DNA of 64,000 nt from G963677325 sp963677325 (GCA_963677325.2 CAXXGM010000005.1:123658-187657); one strand, 5' to 3'. Counted from the first letter of the stretch, positions 1-8,819 are shown. Program-made: numbers and translations. Notes: a model not told the origin generated them from the sequence alone.

Positions 1-306
1 GATATATGCAAGATTTTGCGGGTTGGAGAACGGACCATTGACCGAGTCAAGAAAAAGTTCATTGAAGAAGGTTTTGATAGTGTTTTGGAACGACGGGCAT
101 CGCCACAGAATTACACCAAAAAGGCGGATGGCGATCTTGAAGCAAAATTGGTGTCGCTCTGTTGCAGTGAGCCTCCTGAAGGATTTGCAAAATGGTCGCT
201 GAGGCTTTTGGCCGACAAGATGGTTGAACTGAGCTATATTGATTATATCTCACATGTAACAGTTGGCAAGATTCTAAAAAAAACGAACTTAAGCCTTGGA
301 AAGTAA
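1..306 (+). mobile_element. IS630-family transposase, N-terminal part (5' end outside window)
   Basis: The reading frame is open from base 1, so the gene starts upstream of the window. The peptide (DICKILRVGERTIDRVKKKF, then a second helical region) is the helix-turn-helix DNA-binding half of an IS630/Tc1-mariner type transposase, which binds the terminal inverted repeats. The frame ends at 306 just after an eight-A run (276-283). Reading -1 there joins it directly to the catalytic half that follows. Either programmed -1 frameshifting on A_AAA_AAA or loss of one A would explain the break. The left end of the element is not visible. Confidence 0.85.
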
Positions 307-977
307 AGGGCTGGGTTATTCCTCCGGGACAAAGCAGTGAATTTGTAGCTAATATGGAATATGTCCTGGATATTTACAAGCTGCCGTACGATGAAGATTA
401 TCCGGTTGTTTGTATGGATGAATCACCAAAACAGTTGATCGAAGAAGTTGCTTCAACACCGATCAAGCCTGGACAGGAAGCCCGATTGGATTATGAATAC
501 ATCAGACATGGAATGGTCAATATTTTTATGGCAAATGAACCGTTAAAAGGTAAAAGACTGGTTGAAATTACGGAATACAAAACAAAAAAAGACTGGGCCA
601 AATTTATGAAGCGAATAGCCGATGAGATGCACCCTACTGCGAAAAAGATCAGATTGGTCATGGATAATTTCAAAACACATGATGCCTCTGCTTTTTATGA
701 AACATTTGTGCCAGAAGAAGCCAAACGGCTCTGGGATAGGTTTGAGTTTATTTTTACACCAAAACATGGGAGTTGGCTAAATATGGCAGAAATCGAGCTT
801 CACGTACTCAACGGACAATGTTTAAACCGGCATATTCCAACAATTGAGGAAATAAAATCAGAAGTAGAAGCATGGAAAAATCACAGAAACAATAAAACCG
901 CTAAAATTAATTGGCAGTTTACAAACGATCAGGCTCGCATCAAACTTAAAAGACTTTATCCGTCAATTTTAAATTAA
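282..977 (+). mobile_element. IS630-family transposase, C-terminal DDE catalytic part
   Basis: After a -1 shift in the A8 run, translation continues as KNELKPWKVKGWVIPPG, the usual IS630 linker, into a DDE superfamily (PF13358-type) domain. Acidic residues are visible in order: D in VCMDES, D in LVMDNFKTH, and E in SWLNMAEIE. The first ATG in this frame is at 354, but a product starting there would lack the linker, so the natural product is probably the frameshift fusion. The stop is at 975-977. The right inverted repeat was not identified, because the left end needed for comparison lies outside the window. Confidence 0.85.
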
Positions 978-1556
978 CACAACACTAGTCCCCATGAGGG
1001 GAATAAAACTTTTGCAGGTAAATTATTAGGTACATACTTTGCCAAGGACAGTCAAGTTTATGAGGAAGTAAAAAAAGTTCAAAATTATTTTGATAGTGGC
1101 AGAATAATGGCACTATGCAATGGTTGGCCTGAAGAACCTAGTATAAAAGAAATATTTGATGAAATTATTCAACATCAAATTCATATAGACGATTATGTCG
1201 GTTATAATCTTAAATTTTTATTTAGAAGTATTGATAATCTAATTGATTTTTTAAAAAACATATTTTTAGATGCAAGCAATATTAAAAGATATCACAAATA
1301 TTTTTTTATTCCGATGATTGAAAGACTAAAAAAAGATAATGAATTTAGCCTAGTAATTAAAAGTTTGTTATTATCTAGTAACTCAATAAATGAAAAAATA
1401 TCCTATTACAATCTGCTATCCCATGTTAATATGGTCGATGATGATGTAAGGCTATGGAAAAGTAAAATAACAGATTTCAAAAATGACTACGGATATGATA
1501 TTGTATCAAACAAGACCGTTCGTTTGAAAGATGTTTTTTACGACTATTATTTTTAA
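978..1556 (+). pseudogene. 3' remnant of an unknown gene cut by the IS630 element
   Basis: The frame is open directly from the transposase stop to 1556 and gives coherent, AT-rich, alpha-helical protein (TFAGKLLGTYFAKDSQVYEE, later ALCNGWPEEPSIKEIFDEII). Coding character extends upstream of the first ATG at 1107, so this is the C-terminal end of a longer protein whose 5' part was removed or separated by the insertion. The helical repeats are reminiscent of HEAT-like sensor domains at the C-terminus of STAND/NACHT NTPases, but no ATPase motif remains, so this is only a resemblance. Expression as an intact protein is unlikely. Confidence 0.5.
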
Positions 1557-1973
1557 ATGGAATAATTAACGTTACACACAAGCCGATAGATGCCTGATCA
1601 GCAAAGGACTGAAAAATTTATAGATTACTTTATTTTGCCCCGCAATTTGATGGTTATGACTTAAATCAGGGTGATGTAAGCCGCGGGATGAGCAAAGAAA
1701 TTTCTGATTTCCGGGAAAGACAGAGCCTCTTTGGACAAATTCTGCTTTTGGCGGTATGGCTTGCCACTGGAACGATGGGTTTCCCTAAAAAATGGTACAA
1801 TGAGGCTTTGTGGAAAAGTAAATAGTCCGGGAAAATGAGCAGTCGAATCAGCAATTCCTGTACGGCATTTCCGGAGATGAACAATGGCCAAAAGCATAAT
1901 TAAATTTTCCCGTGTAGGAGAAGCTAATTTTAAAGTTTATGATTAATTTTAGCAAACTTTACCGAGATTGCTC
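1557..1973. other. Gene debris without a convincing intact gene
   Basis: No complete gene is evident. A 45-codon plus-strand frame (1688-1825, MSKEISDFRERQSLFGQ...) continues an open stretch running upstream to about 1640. It looks like a fragment of a decayed gene that I do not recognise. From about 1905 the sequence becomes a near-copy of the leader of the methyltransferase gene that starts at 2360. Confidence 0.4.
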
Positions 1974-2130
1974 ATGAACATCGCCCAAATTGAAGCTAAC
2001 CTGCAAAAACTGATACAAACTTTCCAGAAAGCGTCTTTTGTATATGATCTGCTTTTGGCTTATGGTCATCCAAAAGCCTCGATTACGCGAAAAGAAGTCT
2101 GAACCACTGATTCAACAGATTAAATGATTA
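1905..2130 (+). pseudogene. Internally deleted duplicate of the downstream MmeI-like methyltransferase gene
   Basis: Positions 1905-2085 align with 2291-2471 at a constant offset of 386 bases. The match covers the untranslated leader, the shared start (ATG 1974, MNIAQIEANLQKL) and about 37 codons. At about 2087 it jumps to sequence matching the 3' end of the full gene (AAGAAGTCTGAACC, here near 2092-2105 and there near 5027-5040) and its trailing repeat. The 42-codon frame closes at 2102. It is therefore a copy that lost nearly the whole coding region, fusing start to end. Divergence in third positions shows that it is not a recent assembly duplication. Confidence 0.8.
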
Positions 2131-2160
2131 ACTATGATGTGTGATTAAATGATTAATTAT
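2096..2160. repeat. GATTAA-type intergenic repeat, copy A (left arm)
   Basis: AGTCTGAACCACTGATT followed by AGATTAAATGATTAACTATG and a second ATTAAATGATTAATTATG. The same arm recurs after the intact methyltransferase (5031), after the GxxExxY gene (about 5751) and after the BRO gene (about 6713). Here it follows the deleted methyltransferase copy. Confidence 0.75.
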
Positions 2161-2359
2161 GTACAACTTTTGGGAGGTTGTTGTTTGCTGGAAAAGGAGT
2201 TTTGGTCGGGCGGGGTCAACGGCTGACATTCTCTGACTCCAACGGATTTGCAACATTACGGATTAGAGCATCTGATATGAAATGGTAAAGTTTTTCTGTG
2301 TAAGAGAAGCTCTTTTTAAAGTTAATGATTAATTTTAGCAAACTTTACCGAGATTGCTC

Positions 2360-5062
2360 ATGAACATCGCCCAAATTGAAGCTAACCTTCAAAAACTGGT
2401 GGGAACGTACTCCAATGAGTCTTTTATTTTCGATCTGTTATTGGCTTATGGGCTGCCAAAGGCTTCAATTGTCCGGTTACAGAAAGGCGGTCTGAATCTT
2501 TCGAAGAGGGAGGGCGAAATTACCTGGAAGAAAAAGCTCTTTTATAAAGCTGTTGAAAACGATGATCTTCACCGGGTGATTACCGAATTGCAAGCCGATG
2601 AGAAAATTGCAAAGCATGATCCTCGCTTTATTATTGTAACCGACTTCGAAACGCTTCTCGCCATCGACCGCAAAACCAAACAAACACTCGATATTGCTTT
2701 GTTGGAGATTCCCAAATATTTTGATTTCTTTTTGCCTCTGGCCGGAATGGAAAAGGCACAGCACGCGAGCGAAAATCCTGCCGATGTGAAAGCCGCGGAG
2801 CGAATGGCAAAGTTGTATGACGAAATTAAAAAAGATAATACTACCGAAACGCCCGAAGCAGTACACAGTCTCAATGTGTTCCTCTCGCGACTGCTGTTCT
2901 GCTTCTTTGCTGAAGATACGGGTATTTTTGAAAAAGAGTTGTTTACCAATTCGATTCATTCGCATACGCAAACCGATGGCAGCGACCTGAGCGGTTATCT
3001 CGCGAAGGTTTTCGAAGTAATGAATACCGATCCATCAGAGCGGCATAGTCTCTCTGCTTATCTTGAGGCATTCCCTTATGTAAACGGAGGCTTGTTCCGT
3101 AATAATCACCCGGTTCCCCTGTTCACACGCCGGAGCCGCCAGGCCATTATCGACAGCGGAGATCTGAAATGGTGCGATATTAACCCGGATATTTTCGGCT
3201 CCATGATACAGGCGGTCGTCACACCAGAGCATCGCGGCGGTTTGGGTATGCATTACACAAGTGTACCCAATATCATGAAGGTGATTGAACCGCTTTTCCT
3301 GAATGATTTAAGGGAAGAATTTGAATCAGCGAAAGGAAATATCAAAAAACTGAAGGCCTTGTTGCAGCGCATCTGGAAAATCAAACTGTTCGACCCGGCT
3401 TGCGGCAGTGGCAATTTTCTGATTATTGCCTATAAGGAGTTGCGGCGGTTGGAGATGAAAATTTTTAAGGAGATTGATCTCACCAATAGATATCATTCCA
3501 ATCAATTCTCCGGAATTTTGTTGAGTAATTTCTATGGAATAGAGCTTGATGATTTCGCACATGAGGTGGCTACCCTTTCACTCTGGCTTGCTGAACATCA
3601 GATGAACCAGGAATTTTTTGCATCTTTTGGGCGAACCAAACCGGCTTTACCGCTAAGCGAAACAGGAAATATTGTGCAGGGTAATGCCTGTCGACTGGAT
3701 TGGGAAACAGTTTGTCCAAAAAAAGAAGGAGATGAGATTTATATTATGGGGAATCCGCCATATCGTGGTTTTTCTCAACAAGAGAAATCTCAAAAAGAGG
3801 ATTTGTTTTATATTTTTGGATCAACAACCAAACTTGATTATATATCTTGTTGGTTTGTTAAGGGTGCAGAATACGTGAAAAAATTTAATGCGGAATGCGC
3901 TTTTGTTGCTACAAATTCAATATGTCAAGGAGAACAAGTTGATTTGCTCTGGCCATTGGTTCTTAAAAACAATGTTGAAATCAGTTTCGCTCATCAATCG
4001 TTCAAATGGGTTAATAACGCAAAAGAAAATGCAGGAGTAACTTGTGTTATTGTTGGAATAAGGATTTCATCAGGTAAACCAAAGTTTATATTTAATGGCA
4101 GTCATATTAAAAGAGCCCAAAACATAAATCCATATCTTTCAACTTCCAATATATTGACGGTTTCAAAAAGAAATAGCACATTATCACATTTGCCGCCTAT
4201 GGTTCTTGGAAACATGCCAAATGACTTTGGTTTTCTGCATTTTACAACAGAAGAAAAGAATTTGGTTGTTCAAAAATTTCCAAAATCAGAAATGTTTTTC
4301 CGAAGAGTCATTGGTTCACAGGAATTAATTAAAGGCATCGAAAGATGGTGCCTTTGGTTGGATGATTCTGACGTTAATGAAGCTATACTGATTCCTACAA
4401 TCTCAGATCGACTTTCTTTGGTAAGAGGAGAGAGAGAAAAAAGTAAAAAAGAATCATACAATAAATATGCATCAAAACCTCATAGATTCATCGAAATAAG
4501 GCATCGTGATACCTGTTCTATAATTATACCAGGAACATCTTCAGAGAAACGAGATTATGTCCCTTTGGGATTCCTAAATAATGATGTAATAATAAATAAT
4601 TTAGCTTTTGCAATTTATAACCCTGAGCTATTCGTATTTGGCTTATTATCATCAATAATGCATTTTATTTGGATTAGATCTGTGTGCGGAAGTTTGGAAA
4701 CAAGAATTCGATATTCTTCGGTTTTAGGATACAACACATTTCCTGTCCCGCCAATTTCTGACATCCAAAAGCAGGAGATCGAAAAGCATGTGTACCGTAT
4801 TTTGGAGGAGCGTGAAAAGCACAGCGAAAAGACACTGGCGCAGCTTTACGATCCGGAAAAGATGCCTGATGGATTGCGCGAAGCCCACCGTCAAAACGAC
4901 CTTGCCGTAGAACGGTGCTACCGGAGCCGCCCGTTCGAGAGCGATGAGGAGAGGCTGGAATATTTGTTTAAGCTGTATGAGCAGATGATCGAGGAAGAGA
5001 AGAACAGGGGGACATTGTTTGGGAAAAAGAAGTCTGAACCGCGGATTAAGCTGATTAAATGA
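2360..5062 (+). CDS. MmeI-like (type IIL/IIG-related) DNA adenine methyltransferase
   Basis: A protein of 900 residues. An N-terminal region (about 1-130, with PRFIIVTDFETLLAIDRKT and FDFFLPLAGMEKAQ) leads into a helical linker (FLSRLLFCFFAEDTGIFE, FPYVNGGLF, GMHYTSVPNIMKVIEPLFL). Next come a class I SAM-dependent methyltransferase core with motif I FDPACGSGNFL (about 344) and catalytic motif IV NPPY (465-468), a target-recognition region, and a C-terminal helical tail. This order is that of MmeI/type IIL enzymes, which modify and cut DNA with one polypeptide. I do not see a clear PD-(D/E)xK nuclease signature at the N-terminus, so modification without cleavage is possible. The start is ATG 2360, preferred over TTG 2354 because the same ATG is conserved in the decayed copy upstream. 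The last codons (KSEPRIKLIK) lie in the intergenic repeat. Confidence 0.85.
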   Translation: MNIAQIEANLQKLVGTYSNESFIFDLLLAYGLPKASIVRLQKGGLNLSKREGEITWKKKLFYKAVENDDLHRVITELQADEKIAKHDPRFIIVTDFETLLAIDRKTKQTLDIALLEIPKYFDFFLPLAGMEKAQHASENPADVKAAERMAKLYDEIKKDNTTETPEAVHSLNVFLSRLLFCFFAEDTGIFEKELFTNSIHSHTQTDGSDLSGYLAKVFEVMNTDPSERHSLSAYLEAFPYVNGGLFRNNHPVPLFTRRSRQAIIDSGDLKWCDINPDIFGSMIQAVVTPEHRGGLGMHYTSVPNIMKVIEPLFLNDLREEFESAKGNIKKLKALLQRIWKIKLFDPACGSGNFLIIAYKELRRLEMKIFKEIDLTNRYHSNQFSGILLSNFYGIELDDFAHEVATLSLWLAEHQMNQEFFASFGRTKPALPLSETGNIVQGNACRLDWETVCPKKEGDEIYIMGNPPYRGFSQQEKSQKEDLFYIFGSTTKLDYISCWFVKGAEYVKKFNAECAFVATNSICQGEQVDLLWPLVLKNNVEISFAHQSFKWVNNAKENAGVTCVIVGIRISSGKPKFIFNGSHIKRAQNINPYLSTSNILTVSKRNSTLSHLPPMVLGNMPNDFGFLHFTTEEKNLVVQKFPKSEMFFRRVIGSQELIKGIERWCLWLDDSDVNEAILIPTISDRLSLVRGEREKSKKESYNKYASKPHRFIEIRHRDTCSIIIPGTSSEKRDYVPLGFLNNDVIINNLAFAIYNPELFVFGLLSSIMHFIWIRSVCGSLETRIRYSSVLGYNTFPVPPISDIQKQEIEKHVYRILEEREKHSEKTLAQLYDPEKMPDGLREAHRQNDLAVERCYRSRPFESDEERLEYLFKLYEQMIEEEKNRGTLFGKKKSEPRIKLIK

Positions 5063-5370
5063 TTAACTATGAGGATGTCGACCACTGATTAAACAGATTA
5101 AATGATTAGCTATGATACTTATAACTATCAATCAATTAACATATAAATCAATGAAATCAATTCAATCAGGTTAATCAGAGGTTCAGACAATGTCAATGAA
5201 ATCAAATGATTCAGGTTCAATCTGCGGTTAAGACATTGTCAATCAGGTTAATCGGCGATCTAATAAAATTGATTAAATGATTAATAATGAGCACTCATAT
5301 CACTATCAATAACTAATATCAAAATCAATGAAATCACAAGAATCAGGTTCAATCAGCGGTTCTGACAATG
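5031..5370. repeat. GATTAA-type inverted repeat cluster, copy B
   Basis: A left arm (AGTCTGAACCGCGGATTAAG, then CTGATTAAATGATTAAC) and a right arm at about 5148-5190 (ATCAATGAAATCAATTCAAT, then CAGGTTAATCAGAGGTTCAGAC-like) are reverse complements of each other over roughly 40 bases. Further partial right arms follow near 5200-5235, 5240-5255 and 5320-5365. The left arm encodes the end of the methyltransferase, and the last right arm encodes the apparent start of the next gene. Confidence 0.8.
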
Positions 5371-5762
5371 TGGTCAAGACAGTTTATAAATATTCCGATT
5401 TAACAGGAAGAATCATTGGTTGTGCGATGGAGGTGCATAAAATTTTGGGTAATGGATTCCAGGAGGTTATTTATCAACGGGCATTAGCACAAGAAATGAC
5501 CTTGCAGGAAATTCAGTTTAGCAGGGAGCACGAAATGCCAATTTATTACAAAGGATCCCAGATAGGAACAAGAAGAGTTGATTTCTTAGTTGAAAATGTT
5601 ATTTCTGTCGAAATCAAAGCAATTACAAGTTTGGAAGACGTACATCTGACACAAGCCATCAATTATCTGGAAGCATATAATTTAGAAATCGGCTTGTTGA
5701 TTAACTTTGGATCAAAAAGCCTGCAATTTAAGAGGGTGATCAATTCAAAATTTCACCACTGA
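5328..5762 (+). CDS. GxxExxY protein (PDDEXK_3 family)
   Basis: 144 residues. After a short leader the protein reads IIGCAMEVHKILGNGFQEVIYQRAL, containing the family signature GxxExxY as GFQEVIY, then RREH-like PIYYKG...RVDFLVENVISVEIKAITSLEDVHLTQAINYL. The D...E-x-K residues of a PD-(D/E)xK nuclease-like fold are visible in VDFLV and VEIKA. The family is widespread, and its biological role is not established. The first 15 codons (MKSQESGSISGSDNV) are encoded by an intergenic repeat arm. The native start may instead be GTG 5371, just before VKTVYKYSDLTG. The stop TGA also lies in the left arm of the next repeat (CACCACTGATTAA). Confidence 0.85.
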   Translation: MKSQESGSISGSDNVVKTVYKYSDLTGRIIGCAMEVHKILGNGFQEVIYQRALAQEMTLQEIQFSREHEMPIYYKGSQIGTRRVDFLVENVISVEIKAITSLEDVHLTQAINYLEAYNLEIGLLINFGSKSLQFKRVINSKFHH

Positions 5763-5865
5763 TTAAACTGATTAACCAAGAAGTCTAACCACTGATTAAA
5801 TGATTAAATGATTAACTATGATTAAATCAATGAAATCACAAGAATCAGGTTCAATCAATAGGTTG
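5748..5865. repeat. GATTAA-type inverted repeat, copy C
   Basis: Left arm CACCACTGATTAAACTGATT, a second left-type unit AAGTCTAACCACTGATTAA with ATGATTAACTATGATTAA, then right arm ATCAATGAAATCACAAGAAT followed by CAGGTTCAATCAATAGGTT. The right-arm wording is nearly identical to the one at 5328-5360. It separates the GxxExxY gene from the BRO gene and provides the stop of the former. Confidence 0.75.
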
Positions 5866-5894
5866 TGAAGAAGTGAAAAGAAAAGGAAATAACT

Positions 5895-6518
5895 ATGGAA
5901 AATAGTAAATCATTGGCTGTTTTTGAAAATAAGGAGGTAAGGCGTCATTATGATGAGGCCTCTGAAATTTGGTACTTTTCAATAGTTGATATTGTAGGCG
6001 CTTTAACGGATTCACCAAATCCCACCGATTACCTGAAAAAACTCCGTAAAAGGGACATTGAATTGGGATCCTACATAGGGACAAATTGTCCCCAGGTAGA
6101 AATGATCATAAATGGAAAGAAACGTAAGACACTTGCAGGTAATGTTAAGGATATTTTTCGCATAGTTCAGTCTATCCCATCACCTAAGGCTGAACCATTT
6201 AAACTTTGGTTGGCAAAAGTTGGATATGAACGGGTCCAGGAAATAGCTGATCCGGCACAAGGCCTTGATAGAGCGCGGGAAAACTGGCAAAAATTGGGAC
6301 GCAGCGAAAAATGGATACAGCAACGTATGACGGGACAGGAAACCCGGAACAAACTCACTGATTATTGGAAGGATGCGGGAATCAAAAAACAAGATGAATT
6401 TGCATTTTTAACCAACATTATTCATCAGGAATGGACCGGACTTACCGTAAAAAAGCATAAGGAGTTAAAATACTTAAAGTCTCAAAATCTGGAGATCACA
6501 TGTCGGAAGCTGAGTTGA
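5895..6518 (+). CDS. BRO-family (Bro-N) antirepressor-like protein, N-terminal part (frameshifted)
   Basis: Residues about 5-110 form a Bro-N domain (LAVFENKEVRRHYDEASEIW, YFSIVDIVGALTDSPNPTDYLKKL, and LADEMNT-like GNVKDIFRIVQSIPS). Bro-N domains are DNA-binding modules of phage antirepressors and related mobile-element proteins. The following part (PAQGLDRARENWQKLGRSEKWIQQRM, TNIIHQEWTGLTVKKHKELK) belongs to the bacterial chromosomal version of the family. After YLKSQNLE the frame goes wrong (ITCRKLS, stop at 6518). The expected continuation, xDHMSEAELIFTSLAELSTR, is found in another frame from about 6494. Loss of one base at 6489-6494 (CTGGAG) explains the break. Confidence 0.8.
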   Translation: MENSKSLAVFENKEVRRHYDEASEIWYFSIVDIVGALTDSPNPTDYLKKLRKRDIELGSYIGTNCPQVEMIINGKKRKTLAGNVKDIFRIVQSIPSPKAEPFKLWLAKVGYERVQEIADPAQGLDRARENWQKLGRSEKWIQQRMTGQETRNKLTDYWKDAGIKKQDEFAFLTNIIHQEWTGLTVKKHKELKYLKSQNLEITCRKLS

Positions 6519-6727
6519 TTTTTACATCACTCGCCGAATTGTCCACCCGGCAGATTGCTGAAAGCGAAAAGGCAAAAGGATTGCCTGAAAATGCTAAGGC
6601 AGGTAAGAAAGGTGGGGCTGTAGCAAAAAATGCGCGGTTAGAATTGGAGTCTAAAACGGGCAAAAGTGTAGTAACAGGAGAGAACTTCTTACCACCGGCG
6701 AAGGAAAAAAAACGTTTGAACCGCTGA
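6495..6727 (+). pseudogene. C-terminal part of the frameshifted BRO-family gene
   Basis: The frame gives DHMSEAELIFTSLAELSTR, then AESEKAKGLPENAKAGKKGG, AVAKNARLELESKTGKSVVT and GENFL, the usual C-terminal half of this family. It is normally continuous with the preceding gene. An ATG at 6500 exists but lies inside the conserved HMxxxEL segment, so independent initiation is unlikely. The stop TGA at 6725-6727 is inside the left arm of repeat copy D (GAACCGCTGATTAATCAG). Confidence 0.8.
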
Positions 6728-6815
6728 TTAATCAGATTAAATGATTAACTATGAATAAATCAATGAAAATCAAATCAATCACGTTCATTCAGTGGTTCAG
6801 ACGTTGGGTAATCAA
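6713..6815. repeat. GATTAA-type inverted repeat, copy D
   Basis: Left arm TTTGAACCGCTGATTAATCA with GATTAAATGATTAACTATGA, and right arm ATCAATGAAAATCAAATCAA with TTCATTCAGTGGTTCAGACG. The arms pair over about 30 imperfect bases. This is the last copy seen in the window. It lies between the BRO gene and the helicase gene. Confidence 0.75.
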
Positions 6816-6890
6816 ACAGTTTACAGAATGGTAAAGCATGCTGTTGCTTTAATTTTCACTTAAATTAATTTTAAAATGAAATCAATATAA

Positions 6891-8819
6891 ATGCCTGACT
6901 TAGTTAACGTAACCTATGCCCAAACCGGTAAAAGCTCTAAAAACAATGCGCTTGGAATGCGGGAGATGCAGGAAAAGGCTTACCAGTCCCGTGATGCCCA
7001 ATACTTGTTATTGAAAGCTCCACCTGCATCCGGAAAATCAAGAGCGCTGATGTTTATTTCCCTTGATAAATTGATTCATCAGGGTTTGAAAAAAGTAATT
7101 GTGGCTGTTCCCGAAAAATCGATCGGAGGTTCTTTCGCAAAAACGAACCTGAAAGATTTTGGTTTTTTTGCCAACTGGGAGCCAAACCCCAATTATAATC
7201 TTTGTACACCCGGAATGGACGGAAGTAAAAGCAAAGTGCAGGCCTTCAAAAACTTTCTCGCCAATGGGGAACAGATTTTAATTTGCACTCACGCTACACT
7301 TCGTTTTGCCTACGAAGAAATAGAAGATGAACAGTTTAACAACATCGTGCTGGCCATCGACGAGTTTCACCATGTATCGGCAGATTGTGACAGCCGGTTA
7401 GGTGAATTGCTGCGTTCCGTAATGCAAAAATCGAATGCCCATATTGTGGCAATGACGGGTTCCTATTTTCGGGGCGACAGTGTGCCTGTTCTTTCGCCCA
7501 TGGACGAAGCCCGTTTTACTAAAGTAACTTATAACTATTATGAACAATTGAATGGTTATACCTATCTGAAATCACTGGGGATCGGCTATCATTTTTATCA
7601 GGGAAGATACACTTCAGCCATTTCAGAAATATTGGATACCGACAAGAAAACCATCTTACATATACCTAATGTCAACTCTGGCGAATCGACTAAAGATAAA
7701 CACCGGGAAGTTGATACCATTTTAGATTCGATAGGCGATGTTACGATGGTTGATCCCGATACAGGCGTTATCTATCTCAAAAGGAACAGCGATGGTAAAA
7801 TATTGAAGGTCGCTGATTTGGTCAATGACAATCAAACTGACCGCGAGAAAATTGTAGCCTACCTTCGTGAGATGAAATCTGTCGATGATATGGATTTAAT
7901 TATAGCGTTGGGAATGGCAAAAGAGGGTTTCGACTGGCCCTGGTGCGAACATGCATTAACAGTCGGTTACAGAGGCTCGTTGACCGAAATCATTCAAATT
8001 ATTGGAAGAGCTACACGAGATAGCAGCAATAAAAGCCATGCTCAATTTACCAACCTTATCGCTCAGCCCGATGCGGCTGACGATCTGGTGAAACTTTCGG
8101 TCAACAATATGCTCAAAGCAATTACAGCATCGCTGTTGATGGAACAGGTGCTTGCGCCCACTTTCAATTTCAAAACCAAACTATCGGATGATGATAAAGC
8201 GGAACCCGGCGAAATCAAAGTCAGAGGGCTAAAAACACCCTCTTCGAAACGGGTAAAGGATATCATCGAATCAGACCTGAATGATTTAAAAGCGACTATT
8301 CTGCAAGATGATACGATGTTGAAAGCGATGCCGGGTAATCTTGATCCCGAAGTGATCAACAAGGTTTTAATTCCAAAAATTATTCAGGTTAAATACCCCG
8401 AATTGTCGGAAGAGGAAATTGAAGAGGTCCGCCAACATGTAGTGCTTGATTCTGTTGTCAAATATGGAGAGATAAAGGAAGTGGGTGATCAGCGTTTTAT
8501 CAGGATGGCAGGTCAGTTTGTGAATATCGATGACTTGCATATCGACCTGATCGACCGGATCAATCCTTTTCAAAAGGCGTTCGAAATATTATCAAAGTCG
8601 GTAACTACAAAGGTGCTGAAGATCATTCAGGATGTGATTGAGGGTACCAGGATAACGATGGATTTTGAAGAGGCTAAAATTTTATGGCCAAAAATATGCG
8701 ATTTTAAAAAGACACACGACAGGGAACCCTCTCTTCAATCGAATGATCCTTTGGAACGAAGAATGGCTGAATGCGTTATTTATTTGAAAGAGGAAAAACG
8801 TAAACGTGCAAATGGATAA
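6891..8819 (+). CDS. Superfamily 2 DEAD/DEAH-like helicase, candidate defence component
   Basis: 642 residues. The N-terminal RecA-like domain has a Walker A variant LKAPPASGKSRA (about 41-52), a Walker B DEFHH (about 157-161) and a motif III-like AMTGSYFRG. The second domain carries VI-type QIIGRATRDSSN (about 368-379) and ends in a C-terminal region of about 200 residues with no motif I recognise. These features support an ATP-driven nucleic-acid translocase of the type found in restriction and defence loci. The gene overlaps the next one (GIY-YIG protein) by 8 to 14 bases, so the two products are probably made in a fixed ratio and work together. I do not match the pair to a named defence system with confidence. 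Confidence 0.75.
   Translation: MPDLVNVTYAQTGKSSKNNALGMREMQEKAYQSRDAQYLLLKAPPASGKSRALMFISLDKLIHQGLKKVIVAVPEKSIGGSFAKTNLKDFGFFANWEPNPNYNLCTPGMDGSKSKVQAFKNFLANGEQILICTHATLRFAYEEIEDEQFNNIVLAIDEFHHVSADCDSRLGELLRSVMQKSNAHIVAMTGSYFRGDSVPVLSPMDEARFTKVTYNYYEQLNGYTYLKSLGIGYHFYQGRYTSAISEILDTDKKTILHIPNVNSGESTKDKHREVDTILDSIGDVTMVDPDTGVIYLKRNSDGKILKVADLVNDNQTDREKIVAYLREMKSVDDMDLIIALGMAKEGFDWPWCEHALTVGYRGSLTEIIQIIGRATRDSSNKSHAQFTNLIAQPDAADDLVKLSVNNMLKAITASLLMEQVLAPTFNFKTKLSDDDKAEPGEIKVRGLKTPSSKRVKDIIESDLNDLKATILQDDTMLKAMPGNLDPEVINKVLIPKIIQVKYPELSEEEIEEVRQHVVLDSVVKYGEIKEVGDQRFIRMAGQFVNIDDLHIDLIDRINPFQKAFEILSKSVTTKVLKIIQDVIEGTRITMDFEEAKILWPKICDFKKTHDREPSLQSNDPLERRMAECVIYLKEEKRKRANG

Noticed and set aside
6500..6727. 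Independent 75-residue gene
   Set aside because: Its start lies in the middle of a conserved segment of the BRO-family protein; better explained as the out-of-frame second half.
5031..6815. CRISPR array or integron attC sites
   Set aside because: The repeats are irregular, inverted and spaced by whole genes, with no regular spacers, no cas genes and no integrase.
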